64,000 nucleotides of DNA from Sabethes cyaneus (taxonomy: Eukaryota > Arthropoda > Insecta > Diptera > Culicidae), in contig NC_071353.1 in assembly GCF_943734655.1 (NCBI RefSeq), positions 148,844,043 to 148,908,042 of the forward strand, read 5' to 3'. The first letter of the stretch is position 1, and every line of letters starts with the position of its first letter. Below, piece by piece: positions 21,641 to 32,800 of this stretch. The position numbers and the translations under genes are program-made. Below the pieces are notes generated by a model. That model had not been told where the DNA came from. It saw nothing but the letters and a program-made list of their open reading frames with translations, and made no database searches.

Positions 21641-24600
21641 CATTCAAGTTGAATTTCCAGACAAAGATGCTTTCTTAGAGCGCCCAATTGTTTACCGTTT
21701 CTATCCGGATATTATCGAAACGTAGAACGCGTCTCACCACAGCCTTTTAAAGTTCACAACATGTAAAGAACAAACTGCAAGAGGTTAAGTTGAAAGAATA
21801 ATTTTCCTCTTGTTAGGCACGTGCCGTCGCAGCGCAACAATCCACCTTTGATATTTGCAAAACAAAATAAAAAAGAAAAAACAAAGGACTACTTGGATTG
21901 ACTTTTCATTGCATTCTTTCGTTTGACGCTTTTTTTTTATCTGAGTGAACGCTGTTGCTATGATAACTACTTTCGCAGAGGTTAATGTGAGGAAAGGAGA
22001 AGGAAAAGTAGCATTTGTTTTCACTCACCGTTCGAACCAGTGGAACCAGGTTTGTGTTAGATTTTGAAAATCTAATTCAAACTCTTTCCATCATTGAGCT
22101 ATCTCGAACGACTGAACAGTTTGAATTTGAATAAAATTCCCAGAAAAAAAGAGGGAAGGGTACCCTTAAACCTAAAAACCTAGTACATATGTATAAGTAT
22201 AAGTAAAAACCGGAGCAAAGTTCAACTCGGAGGCAAAAACCGTCCGGACGATCCGACCCGGACGGACGGGTAAAGAAGCAGGAAAAACGATTCAAATTAC
22301 CACAGGGAATGTGGCAGAGGAAAAATCGATACTTCGTAAACTTTTCCTGTCCCCTTGGATGGCTTGGGTGGGATGGTGGAACGGAATGTGGAAGGAGGAA
22401 TTTTCCTAGAGTGAGTGGATTCCTTATTTTACGAGATTCATTTTGAAAATTAGTTCTGTGCTGCTGGTGCTTATATGTAAAATAAAAAGATAACATCGAT
22501 TTGATGTTCGTTTTTGTTTTTCCCCCCGGAAAGCAAGTCTCCAAAAGAATTTTTCAAACCACAAACGTGCCCATTGTTTACATTCGCTAATTGAGGTTCT
22601 GTAGAGGTTCAACGACTTACCCGAAAAATTCCAGTTCCAGTTCCTCCTCTCTCACCGCGCCCGCGGTGTCTTTGTCTCCGTCTCCGTCTGTCCACTCGCT
22701 TGTTATTAGCTGCGTTTCAAGTCCGCGTCCTGCTCACCTCTGCTGACGGAGTGTGACGACGCTGCTAAACCAACCAACACAGAAGAGTGACTTCGCGCGC
22801 GGCTTGCTTTGCTTTTTCTTATCAACGAACGGCCAGAAACGAACAACAAGAACAACGAAACGGCGATGACGTCTATTTGTTGTCGGTTTGGTTTAGCCGA
22901 GGGGCGTTCCAATTGCAAACTCACTTCAGCTGAACACAACACAAAACAAAACACCGCACAAATCGGTTCGCTTATCAGTGGAAGAGTGTTCGGACACAGC
23001 GGAATCAATATCACCGTCAATCGATCTTTGAGTTTTGCGCGTTTCACGTTTGCTTGCTTGCTGTTTCGGTTTTCTGGAAAACCGGGACTCCCCACTGAAT
23101 TCAGTTTTTTTCAGCGTTCCAGTACGAACCACGGAACGTGCTTATATTTCTGCCACTTAACAAGTTGCTGATATTTTCCGCGAACTGAAAACACTTGCCT
23201 TCGTTTTTTTCTGCTTCGTCTGAATTAAACAAAAAAAAAGAACTACACAAACACGCCTTTTGTTCTTCCCTTCTCTCTTCAATGCTAATGACTCGTGGAA
23301 AATACTTTGATTTTTTTGTTGTTGTTGCTGTTGTATCAATCACCAGCTGCTGCACACTTGCCTTGTGGAGAAGAGTAAAGTAAGTAAAGTTGTTTTTCCT
23401 CCCAACAAACAAGATAGGGGTACAATGGGATTTTTTCCGCACTCGATTGTTCGATTCTCACGCGCGCCCGGTTGGGTGGTAGGTGGCAGGCGCTGGGAGG
23501 ACGCTTTTTGGGCAGCTGTTCGATTGCAATCACTTGCTAGGCTAGACAGACGTCGACTCACCCCCTTTTTCACCACACCGAACCAAACGATAGCAGCGAT
23601 AAACGAGTTCCCCCACGTGCTCTTCCGAGAAAGGTGCCACTTGTCGCGCCACACTACTCGGTACTCGCGTGTGTGTGTCGTCGTCGTCGTTCACTCAAGC
23701 AACAGGAAAACAACAATTCCGAAAAAATGCGTTATCAGCGCAAAACACAAAAACGCAATTTCCAGCGAATTGAAAATAATATCGAATGACTCAGGAAATT
23801 TCCTCACTTTTTACTACCAACACACGGCTTGCTGTGATTTGCTGAACACAAACGTCGTCGGCGACGACGGCGAAGCGAACAAACGCACGGGGAAAAAAAC
23901 TAAAATAATTTTTATGTAGCAATTCCTGGAAAGCCAGAACCTGCACGGGAGATTCTAATCCACGCCACAATAATTATTACTACTGAAAGTGTTTGTTTTA
24001 TTCGTTTTTCTTCAACTCTGTCAGCTCGATTCCACAACCAACCTTGGTTGGTTTGCTTGGTTCGGTTACTAGTTACTAGTAGGCTATTACACTAACTAAA
24101 ACGATCGCGCGCGCACACTCTGTGAAAAGGGCACCGTTTTCGTCGCTGGCTGTTTTCGAAATGTGACGAACGGAACGAGAAACGACCGCTCGCGGTCGGT
24201 CGGACGGATTCACGTTCTTTCCGCGCGTCCCGCGCGCACCGCTGCTGCAGCAGGCAGCAGCAACAGCAGGGCAAAACGAACGAGACGAAAAATAATGTTC
24301 TTTTTTTGTTGCTGCTGCTGCTGCTGCTGCAATTTCCTCTCTCCCATTGAATCTCGCACACACACGCGACTAAACGCGTGTGTGTAAGTGCAGAAGGTTT
24401 TTTGTTATTGTTTGCTTCTCGCTTGCGCCTGCGGCGCCGTACCATCACGGTATCGCCCTTTCGTTCGGAACGAAATTAAAGGGAGAACAAATGATGTTGT
24501 GTGGGAACTGCAGAGAATAAAGAGCGCACAAAAAACGTGCTTTTTTGCGCCGCTGCTCTTTGGTCTTCGCATGCAAACGTTGATGGGTGTATGCGTCTTC

Positions 24601-24900
24601 TCTCATTCTCACACACACCTTTGATCGTCAGCGCAGTTTCGATTGATAACAAAAACTGCTGTTTGAACGCGACTGCTTTATTATTTACTTCAAGAAGCGC
24701 TTTTAGAAATAAATGAATGAATGAATGAATGAAGGAATGAATGAGTGGGGTGCATTCCGAACCGACCGGTTCGTGAGAGCGTGAGTGAATTTCGCTTTGT
24801 GGAACTTTTTCCGGTTTTTCTTGCGCTTGATAGGGGTGCTCAGGTTGGGTTTCTCGTCATGTCTTTTTAATTTCAATTAGCTTTTTGAAGTCGAAGTATT
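21641..24900. other. Single-copy-looking non-coding island, possible minus-strand 5' exons
   Basis: There is no protein-like ORF. On the minus strand, strong donor-like sites occur at about 22030 (ACGGTGAGTG), 22620 (CGGGTAAGTC) and 22728 (GAGGTGAGCA), in a stretch with CpG-containing sequence and CAG/CTG microsatellites (24240-24330). This could be alternative untranslated first exons or a promoter region, but no transcript evidence exists. (GAAT)n lies at 24710-24745. Confidence 0.35.
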
Positions 24901-24914
24901 GATTTCAATTAAAA

Positions 24915-25935
24915 AAACTACAAGGTATACAGCCCTAAGGATTGTACGAAAGGGTGACGTAGGATTATATCAGCTCATTAGATCAAAGACTAATGTAACC
25001 TGCATTTCTGGCATATGTATGTTTATAAGAATCTGTAAGTGCCATTAAGAGAAAAAGTAAAATATTCAGATTCAATTCTTCATTGAATACAATGGTGGCT
25101 TTGAAAATACGTGGCCGGGGGTTCATAAGTACAACGCCTGCAACTATTGAGATATAGAGATTTCTTTTAAAAATCACTTGTGTGCATCATAAAGGTTGAA
25201 ATACTAATTAATGACCAGCCCAGAGATTATTGTATCAAATATGATTATGCGTAGCATGACATATTTCAATAATCTTACTTCAACTCCCTTGTGGCCTTTG
25301 AAAGGGCTATTGGTTACAAATAACATTAAAGCCAAAGCACTTTCATCGCAAATATGACGTGCCATTCGAATGTCCTCTTTTTACATGAATGGCAACAGGC
25401 ACGTAAGTTAGCGGCATCGATTCACTGTCTTTTGCTCCGAGAAGGTTTTACTGGTTTACTTTCAGACCTTACCGCTTCTTACATAGCAGAAAATATGGTA
25501 CATACGCAAAAATTTCTGTTTTATTTGTATGAGAGTCCTTATCCTCCTACCACAGGGGTGAGCGACCATCATAAAACGAATTCATGCCTCATAATCCACC
25601 ATAGAAAAAATTCTTGCCTTCTGAAACCTCCACATGCCAAATTTGGTTCCATTTGCTTGATAAGTTCTAGAGTTATGGGGAAATTTGTGTTTCATTTGTA
25701 TAGGAGCCCCCCGCTCTTACACCCTTCTTAAAATTGCTCTCTAACCCACCCATAAAATTGCTGGTCATTTTATCTATTCAACGACATATAAATTGTTCAG
25801 TTTCATTCAATAGTTCAGTAGTTATTAGTATTTGAAATCTTTCAATCAAACGTTACACTTCTATTTTCGTTTTCACAAAGTGCTACCCAGTCCCAGTATA
25901 GTAAACAAAGACGTAGTCCTACGTCAAAAATAAGT
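24915..25935. repeat. Family Z repeat, copy 1 (inverted relative to 32371-32800)
   Basis: 24920-25200 is the reverse complement of about 32505-32800 (shared words 'gtacgaaagggtgacgtagg', 'tgtttataagaatctgt'). Its other end, 'agtaaacaaagacgtagtcc' (25900-25930), matches inverted 32371-32405. A Helitron-related fragment (25490-25745, minus sense) lies inside. No coding capacity is seen; a non-autonomous DNA transposon is the likeliest explanation. Confidence 0.6.
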
Positions 25936-26898
25936 ACAGAAAATCTCTCTATGAATGTTATCACAGTAGATTTAAAAACAAAGTATTAAAGGATATTCTG
26001 TGTTCCGATCCCAAGATAGAGGGTTTTGAAGCGAACAACTCCCAGTTTGTCATGTTAAAATAACAGCAAAATATCTTTTTGAAATACTGGAAGCCTCTGT
26101 GCAATGTATTGGTCATTTGCCAATTGAAAAAAAGTACAATCGGGCTTCGGTTTTTTTTTCAAATTTTGTGCGGGAAAACTTGGTTTTAGGCTTTTGAAAC
26201 CTTTGGAAGAGTTTCTTAAAACTAACTGTTCTATCGTTCAGTGGAATTCAAATTTTGATTAATCCCCCTAAAAGTGCAACAAAGAATTTATTTTTGTTCA
26301 GTTTCAATATATCACATTGATATGTTCTGCAAAGTTCGACGGCATATTATTACAAGAAAATTTGCTGAAGACAGTAACCTTCTATCTCTTCAGAAAAGAT
26401 AGAAAATCCTATTAAAAATGGTTAAAATAAGTTTTTCTATTTTAGCTGTTTTTGTAGTTGTTGTATGACTTTTTCCAGGTTTACAAAGTTGTACAAATAA
26501 TAAAAATACACAACATTGCTGAATATAGTCTACCTCTATCTTTACTTGTTTAGAACCTATAGAAGTTTTACTACAAAAATACCCTATTTTTGACCCCGAA
26601 TTACTCGCAAGAAGGCATCATTTTATTCAAAAACTCTCCCCAGAGAATCAGAGTAGTTTCAAGCACAAAAGTAAAGAATAGTAAAAGCACAAAAGTTAAA
26701 CAAAATTTATAGACTAACAAAATCGGGATAAAAAGCTGATAAAATTGGGGGTAGACAAAATCGTGAGCCAGTAAAATCGGAATATTACTGTATATGTGTT
26801 CCTTTTTTTCGGAAAATTTTAGAGCAATATTTTTTTATTTGGTGCTTTAGGGCCCACTTTAAGGCTGAGTTCGAACGTCAAAAATCATCGTTTTGCCA
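25936..26898. other. AT-rich spacer with old repeat traces
   Basis: No exon is recognised. Phrases such as 'ttctgcaaagttcgacggca' and 'accttctatctcttcag' recall the dispersed repeats at 5.6-6.7 kb and 56 kb. Confidence 0.4.
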
Positions 26899-27758
26899 TC
26901 CTTCCTTCCTTCCTTCCTTCCTTCCTTCCTTCCTTCCTTCCTTCCTTCCTTCCTTCCTTCCTTCCTTCCTTCCTTCCTTCCTTCCTTCCTTCCTTCCTTC
27001 CTTCCTTCCTTCCTTCCTTCCTTCCTTCCTTCCTTCCTTCCTTCCTTCCTTCCTTCCTTCCTTCCTTCCTTCCTTCCTTCCTTCCTTCCTTCCTTCCTTC
27101 CTTCCTTCCTTCCTTCCTTCCTTCCTTCCTTCCTTCCTTCCTTCCTTCCTTCCTTCCTTCCTTCCTTCCTTCCTTCCTTCCTTCCTTCCTTCCTTCCTTC
27201 CTTCCTTCCTTCCTTCCTTCCTTCCTTCCTTCCTTCCTTCCTTCCTTCCTTCCTTCCTTCCTTCCTTCCTTCCTTCCTTCCTTCCTTCCTTCCTTCCTTC
27301 CTTCCTTCCTTCCTTCCTTCCTTCCTTCCTTCCTTCCTTCCTTCCTTCCTTCCTTCCTTCCTTCCTTCCTTCCTTCCTTCCTTCCTTCCTTCCTTCCTTC
27401 CTTCCTTCCTTCCTTCCTTCCTTCCTTCCTTCCTTCCTTCCTTCCTTCCTTCCTTCCTTCCTTCCTTCCTTCCTTCCTTCCTTCCTTCCTTCCTTCCTTC
27501 CTTCCTTCCTTCCTTCCTTCCTTCCTTCCTTCCTTCCTTCCTTCCTTCCTTCCTTCCTTCCTTCCTTCCTTCCTTCCTTCCTTCCTTCCTTCCTTCCTTC
27601 CTTCCTTCCTTCCTTCCTTCCTTCCTTCCTTCCTTCCTTCCTTCCTTCCTTCCTTCCTTCCTTCCTTCCTTCCTTCCTTCCTTCCTTCCTTCCTTCCTTC
27701 CTTCCTTCCTTCCTTCCTTCCTTCCTTCCTTCCTTCCTTCCTTCCTTCCTTCCTTCCT
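26899..27758. repeat. Uninterrupted (TTCC)n microsatellite, about 215 units
   Basis: About 860 bp of pure TTCC/GGAA tetranucleotide without a visible interruption. Both strands are open through it, giving (PSFL)n on plus and (KEGR)n on minus; these are side effects of a 4-base repeat and not genes. The polypurine/polypyrimidine bias could favour triplex DNA. Such purity implies recent expansion, gene-conversion homogenisation, or assembly inflation. Confidence 0.97.
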
Positions 27759-27879
27759 GGAAAACAATTGCCGAGCTTTCATGGGTTTACCTCCACACGC
27801 ACTGACGAAACTACACATACAGCATCAAACATAGTAACCCATGAGTCAGTAGAAAAAAATTGACAGCTCCATCAGTCAG

Positions 27880-28665
27880 TAAAACTGCACCGTTCAGTAG
27901 TGTGCGCTTTCAAAGAACGACACCCCGCCGGTCGCATCGAAAACAGACTCATGCGGCACTTTGACGCACGGATACGCCCGTTCCGTCATCTACAATATCT
28001 TGGCACTATTGGACAACAATCAAAGAATCGAAAGAAAGCCCGGTTCCGGACAGCCGACGACCCTGAGCGACAAGAGACCTTCCAAAGGATGCTGAAGGGG
28101 AAGACCGAAGGAAAAGTGGCTATATCGCTGCGTGCGCTCCGCCGAGAGGTCGGTGTAACCGCGCCGACTGCGGCAACGGCGGTAACGGCTGAATAAGATG
28201 GTCAAGACGATTTTCCCGGCGAATCGCGACGTGGCGGTGGTGATGGACGACGAGACCTATCTCACCTCGGATGGCAACGACTGGCAGGGAACTTCGTATT
28301 TTACTTCCCCCATGAAGGAAGTGAGCTCCGAGGTGAAGTTCATTTCACACACCAAGTTTCTCAGAGGATGTTAAAGCCGCTATTCTTTTGCTCCGGACAG
28401 GCCGTGAACGGGAAAATTTAGAGTACGAAGTGGAAGTGCCCGTCGGAAGTTGCGTCGTTCATCAAGAAATACAATAAAGGCGAAGACGCGGTGTTCTGGG
28501 CGGATCTGGCGTCGGTCCACTACTCGAAGCGATCATTGGAGGAGATGGAGCGGCTGAATATTGAGGTCGGCGAATCCGCCCAGCGTCCCCCAGATGCGTC
28601 CCATCGAAAATTTTTGGGCAAACCTAAAGCGTAAGATCTACTCCAACAATAAAACAAAGTAAAAA
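27880..28665 (+). pseudogene. Tc1/mariner (ITmD37E-type) transposase pseudogene
   Basis: The N-terminal helix-turn-helix part includes RKPGSGQPTTLSDK. MDDETYL with the first catalytic Asp is near 28240. FWADLASVHYSKRSL with the second Asp is near 28505, and ANPPSVPQMRPIENFWANLK with the terminal Glu is near 28590. The spacing would be Asp-37-Glu if a short gap near 28570 is allowed for; that gap shifts the frame. Stops occur throughout. The family is established for mosquitoes; the subfamily call is from motif spacing only. Confidence 0.8.
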
Positions 28666-28879
28666 CTCAAAAACATGCCTGGAAAATTGTGCAAAACTAT
28701 CACGAACAATTCGAGCTTGGATACAGAGAGACCATACAGAATGTCTTCGTAGGAATCGATTACTTCGGGTCGGTAACAGTATCATTCGGCGTACCGTAGT
28801 GAAAAGCGGTGGATCGTCTTATTCAAATGTCTGGTAGTCGGGGCGGTTCATCTCGTACCACTGAATCGTGTTTGCAGGC

Positions 28880-29240
28880 TAGAAACCAGTTTATTGCATA
28901 ACGAGGTCCACCATCGCAAGTGGTCACGGATAACTGCCAAACTTCAAGGGAGCAAGCAAAGAAGTGGTGAACCAAGTACACAGCATCAACGTGGACTACG
29001 CAGACGCAGAAGACCTGACATCAGCACGGATGAAGTTGAATTTTAATCCATCGGCTTCAGCCCACATGGGCGGAGTCTGGGAGAGACTCGTTCGTTCCAC
29101 GAAAGATGTGCTGGAGTCAATAGGCGAGGGAAAGCGTCTGACGGATGAAATACTTGCTACCTCGACAGTAAGAAAGGTGGATCAAGGTGAAGTACTTGTA
29201 CTCACCGGCCCTACTAAATTGGTAGGTTAAGAACCAATAC
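28880..29240 (+). pseudogene. BEL/Pao LTR-retrotransposon integrase fragment
   Basis: Reads NFKGASKEVVNQVHSI, then FNPSASAHMGGVWERLVRST, then EGKRLTDEIL. The HMGGVWERLVRS block is a hallmark of BEL/Pao integrases, lying between the second catalytic Asp and beyond the Glu. There are no flanking LTRs and no upstream RT. It is followed at once by a gag piece, which is the wrong order for an intact element. Confidence 0.8.
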
Positions 29241-29299
29241 AATTCCAGCTAGGAGCAGCCCTAAAATACTTCAATTGGCTGATTCATCAAGACCTTAGT

Positions 29300-30100
29300 T
29301 TGACAGAAATCCTAACAAAATTGAAGAAATTTACGCCTCAAAGAAGAGATTCCGATAAGCGAGATTGCATGATATGCAATGCTCCGAACATGATTTGTGC
29401 GATATGATGCAGTGCGATACGTGTGAGCTGTGGGTCCACTACCTGTGTCCTGGCGTTACGGCAGCGGTAAAGGAGCAGAATTGGAACTGCAAGAAGGGCA
29501 CAAATGCATTGCAGGTTCCAAAGACCAAACAAGTTTCCAGGAACGACGCCGAAAGGATGACTGGGCAGAAAGCGAAGTGCTCAGTCGGGTCCATTTTGGA
29601 GGGCGCCGGCACGCTGGAAGATTCTCTGAAAAGATTAGATAGGGGACAGCGCACCATGGAGAAGCCTACGTGGAGGAGATGATCTTACGTGAAAAACGCC
29701 AGTAAGTGGAAAAAGCATTCCGCGAGAAACGACTAGAGCAAGAGCGCGAGCTTAAAGAGCGCCAGCTAAGAGTTGGCAGAGGAAGCCGTGCTCGTCGAAG
29801 CAGGTGGCCGTGCTTGTGTCAGTAAGAAAGTGAAGAAGAAGAGCGCTGACATCCAAGCAGAAAGTGAAAAAGAAAACATCGATGATATCCAAGAGGAAAA
29901 CGAAGCAGAAGATGATGAAACATTCCAGCTGTCTGAAGAAGGAAGGAAGTCACTTGCTCGCCTGTTAACCGGCCAGAAATCGCAGAAGTCGTTGATGCAA
30001 AAGCAGCAGTCGTTAGAAAAAAAGAAGCAGCAATCGCAACCAACAACAAAAACACTTACCGAAGCAAGTTCGAACAGTCGTGCCGAAGCGGTCCAATAAA
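29300..30100 (+). pseudogene. BEL/Pao gag N-terminal fragment (PHD-like finger and charged coil)
   Basis: Contains a PHD-like zinc-finger remnant: CMICNAPN, then after a shift MQCDTCELWVHYLCPGVTAA. A strongly charged, coiled-coil-like stretch follows (VEKAFREKRLEQERELKERQ from about 29700, then a 108-codon open segment 29773-30096 rich in E and K). PHD-like fingers at the start of Gag are known in insect BEL/Pao elements. Protease and RT are absent, and frameshifts are present. Confidence 0.6.
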
Positions 30101-30523
30101 CAGATTGCTGCCCGGTAACCCCTTTCCAAAAACCTTCCAATGCGCTATCTTTCTACGCTATGTATGTTAGTCATCTTTCCATGACTTTCTGGAGGTTTAA
30201 ATGTCCAAGAGTTTTTAATTATCGCGTAAAAAGAGAATATGGAACATTGATACAACATTGATAAGGATTCCAGCAACTTGATGATAACGAACGACCTTAT
30301 TCGCTTAATTTTGAAGTTCTATCGCGCTACAGAAATCATCCTCATTAGGAACTATCAAAATGTGGGAGGAAATAAAATTGAAAATATTTTGCAAACTTGA
30401 AAATTCACTTCTCATTAGACTAAATGAAACTCTCACTTCCGAAAATTAATGAAAACCCGTAGATATGAGCACTCGATCCGTAGGTTCGTAGAAAATTTCT
30501 AAATCTGATATGAGGAAGATAAT

Positions 30524-30729
30524 GGGCCCTATTCTCACAGTCACCTCACCTAAATTTTTCAGGTGAGGTGACAATTTGCGATTCTCACAGTCATCTAGGT
30601 GACTCCGCTCACCTGGGTGACTGTACAAATCAAACGGGGAACCGTTAGTTGAGGTGAGGTGACTGTGATGTGAGAACAGGGCGCGTGAGAGAAGTAAGGT
30701 GAGGTGAGGTGACTGTGAGAATAGGGCCC
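30524..30729. mobile_element. 206 bp MITE with GGGCCC ends and 3 bp target duplication
   Basis: Terminal inverted repeats GGGCCCTATTCTCACAGTCA...; about 26 bp per arm are nearly perfect. AAT flanks both sides (30521-30523 and 30730-30732). Internally, 'aggtgaggtgactgtgag' recurs in direct and inverted forms. A 3 bp duplication and GGGCC termini suggest a PIF/Harbinger-like origin, which is an inference. Confidence 0.75.
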
Positions 30730-30732
30730 AAT

Positions 30733-31822
30733 GTCTTTTGAAAAGCGAGACGAACCGAGATGTTCACGAGGACGTCTCATCGAGGCTGACTGCATAGCAG
30801 TCGACAGAGTTAGACTTATGCTCCCTTTACTCAACAGGATCTCAAACATTTTATTTCCTTCTGTGGAAAATTATAACTTTACAAATTTTGTTGGACCATA
30901 TTCCACTATCATTATAGGTGATGAAACGAACTGCAAGGCCGTTTTCGATCCAACTTTTGGACAAGAATTTTATACCTCTTTCGAAGAGCAGAGTGCTCGG
31001 AACACTCTAGTATAAGGACCGTACACCTTTCTTCTTCTTAGCCGCTAGAACTTTTTTCTCTATTTTTTAGACAACAAACAACAAAAGCCGATTCATTTTT
31101 TCATATTTCGTTTATCTTGATATCTCCAAATGCCGCTATCATTAGGTTGGGTCTTATGTTTATTGATATTGAATGAAATGCATCTGTTTCTAGTTAGCCG
31201 TTTTGACCAAATGAAGGGCCACTTACCCTACGTTTCTCTGGTATCCGTCGGTATATTATAATTTACATCATCAAAAGGCCTTTCGGCAACACTGTGGGAT
31301 GAACGAAAAAGTTCAACTATACTACCTGGACATTCCGTTCTAGCAGTAAGCTCGTCAAACGAATTCGTTGCGAATTCACGAATTGGCAACGACTTGTGTA
31401 AGGGAGCAACCGAAACAAGACTCTTTATGGACGGTGTCGAAGGGCAAAGCGCACAAATCTCTACTGTACAGCTTCGAGCAAGGATTCTAAACTTGACAGT
31501 AATATTCGAGGATTGGAGGCACCAATGAGCGGTATAAGGACTCACCAGACAGTAGATGTTGCTGAAATCCTTAGCGATTTGAAACGTGAATCCGGGATTT
31601 CTTGAGCTCTTTCCTTTTTCTTAAAAAAAAGACGAACGGGAAACTCTGAGTTTGAAATTCGTTAAAGTGTATTACGAAAATAAATGGTCCGAGGTGGCTA
31701 CCTTACCTTGAGGGATCCCAGACGGAGCAGCAAATTCTCCAGAAAAAATATCACAGATTTTCACTGTTAGCCGACGACCAACGAGATACGAACATATCCG
31801 AATAAGTATAATCGATCTTCGC
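30733..31822. other. Unrecognised sequence with two short open frames
   Basis: 30731-31015 (plus, 94 codons) and 31228-31545 (minus, 105 codons) are open but match no family I recognise. Composition is unremarkable. No splice structure or partner exon could be assembled, so neither is called as a gene. Confidence 0.3.
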
Positions 31823-32041
31823 TATCCAGGTTTTTACGAGCCATAATGGCGCATGTGTTCGTAATATTTGAACAGTATATTTGACATTTCCCTAATACAT
31901 CGCACGTTTTCTTTCCGTACATTCCTCTAGTTTTTCCGTGAACGCACGGAAAGAAAACGTGCGATGTATTAGGGAAATGTCAAAAATGGTGTTCAAATAT
32001 TACGAACACGTCCGCCATTATGGCTCGTAAAAAGCTGGATA
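31823..32041. mobile_element. 219 bp near-perfect foldback MITE, TA target
   Basis: The arms of about 98 bp are reverse complements with few mismatches. They start TATCCAG[G/C]TTTTTACGAG, and the short loop is near 31920-31935. The ends are TA-flanked. The termini resemble those of the foldbacks at 45880-46482, 53466-53640 and 35326-36790 (TATCCAGCTTTCCACGAGCG), so it is the same superfamily. The low divergence between arms suggests a recent copy or arm homogenisation. Confidence 0.85.
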
Positions 32042-32370
32042 AGGAAACACTTTTGTAGAGTGATTTTCACTTGGAATTCATACTAAATAATCTTTGAGAT
32101 GTGAAATGAGACGTGAATCTATTGGACATGAGTAAATTTATGTTTCTTAAGATCAATTGTCTGCCCAAGTAAAAATTTGGGTTTTATTGTGCGCTTATGA
32201 TGGCATTTTAGACCAAAACTGGTCATGAAAACCGCCTCAAGAGTACAATAAAAATCACATTGTTGCTTGGGTGGGGAGTATTAGTGCTTCCAGTACGAAA
32301 GAAAAACGGAAATTCGCACAATGCAATGACCGGAAAACGGAACAAAAAAAAGGCTTTCGATTTTGTCTGT

Positions 32371-32800
32371 TTTTGACGTAGGACTACGTCTTTGTTTACT
32401 ATACTTTTTTGGAGGCCTGAATTTATTTTGAATTTATTTATTTTATGATGCTTTGAGACCCCTCACCCCTGCGGTAGGAGGATAATTCATTACCATTTCA
32501 ACCTTTATGATACACACAAGTGATTTTAAAAAGAAATTTCTATGCCTCAAAGGTTGCAGGCATTGTAGTTATGAACCCCCGTCCACGTATATTCAAAGTC
32601 ACCATTGCATTAAATTAAGAATTGAATTTGAATATTTTGCTCTTCTCTTTTAAATATTCACTTAAAAAATGGCACTCACAGATTCTTATAAACATACATA
32701 TGCCATAAATGCAGTTTACATTAGTCTTTGATCTGATATAGTCCTACGTCACCCTTTCGTACAACCCTTAGGGCTGTATACCTTGAAGTTTTTGGTAGGG
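32371..32800. repeat. Family Z repeat, copy 2
   Basis: Inverted relative to 24915-25935. It begins 'gacgtaggactacgtctttg' and ends near 'cttagggctgtataccttg'. A short Helitron-related phrase ('tttgagacccctcacccctg') lies at 32440-32490. It is shorter than copy 1. Confidence 0.6.

Noticed and set aside
23365..23919. 184-codon plus-strand frame
   Set aside because: No recognisable domain, contains microsatellite-encoded runs (VCVVVVV), and overlaps similar frames on the other strand; chance ORF in a GC-richer stretch.
26859..27834. Two long open frames, 319 and 313 codons, on opposite strands
   Set aside because: They are readings of the TTCC tetranucleotide array, (KEGR)n and (PSFL)n, with no unique domain.
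30731..31545. Candidate exons (94 codons plus, 105 codons minus)
   Set aside because: No homology recognised and no splice partners found; left as unassigned sequence.
26899..32371. CRISPR-like or prokaryotic defence system
   Set aside because: The window is eukaryotic; repeats here are microsatellites and transposons without spacers of regular length.
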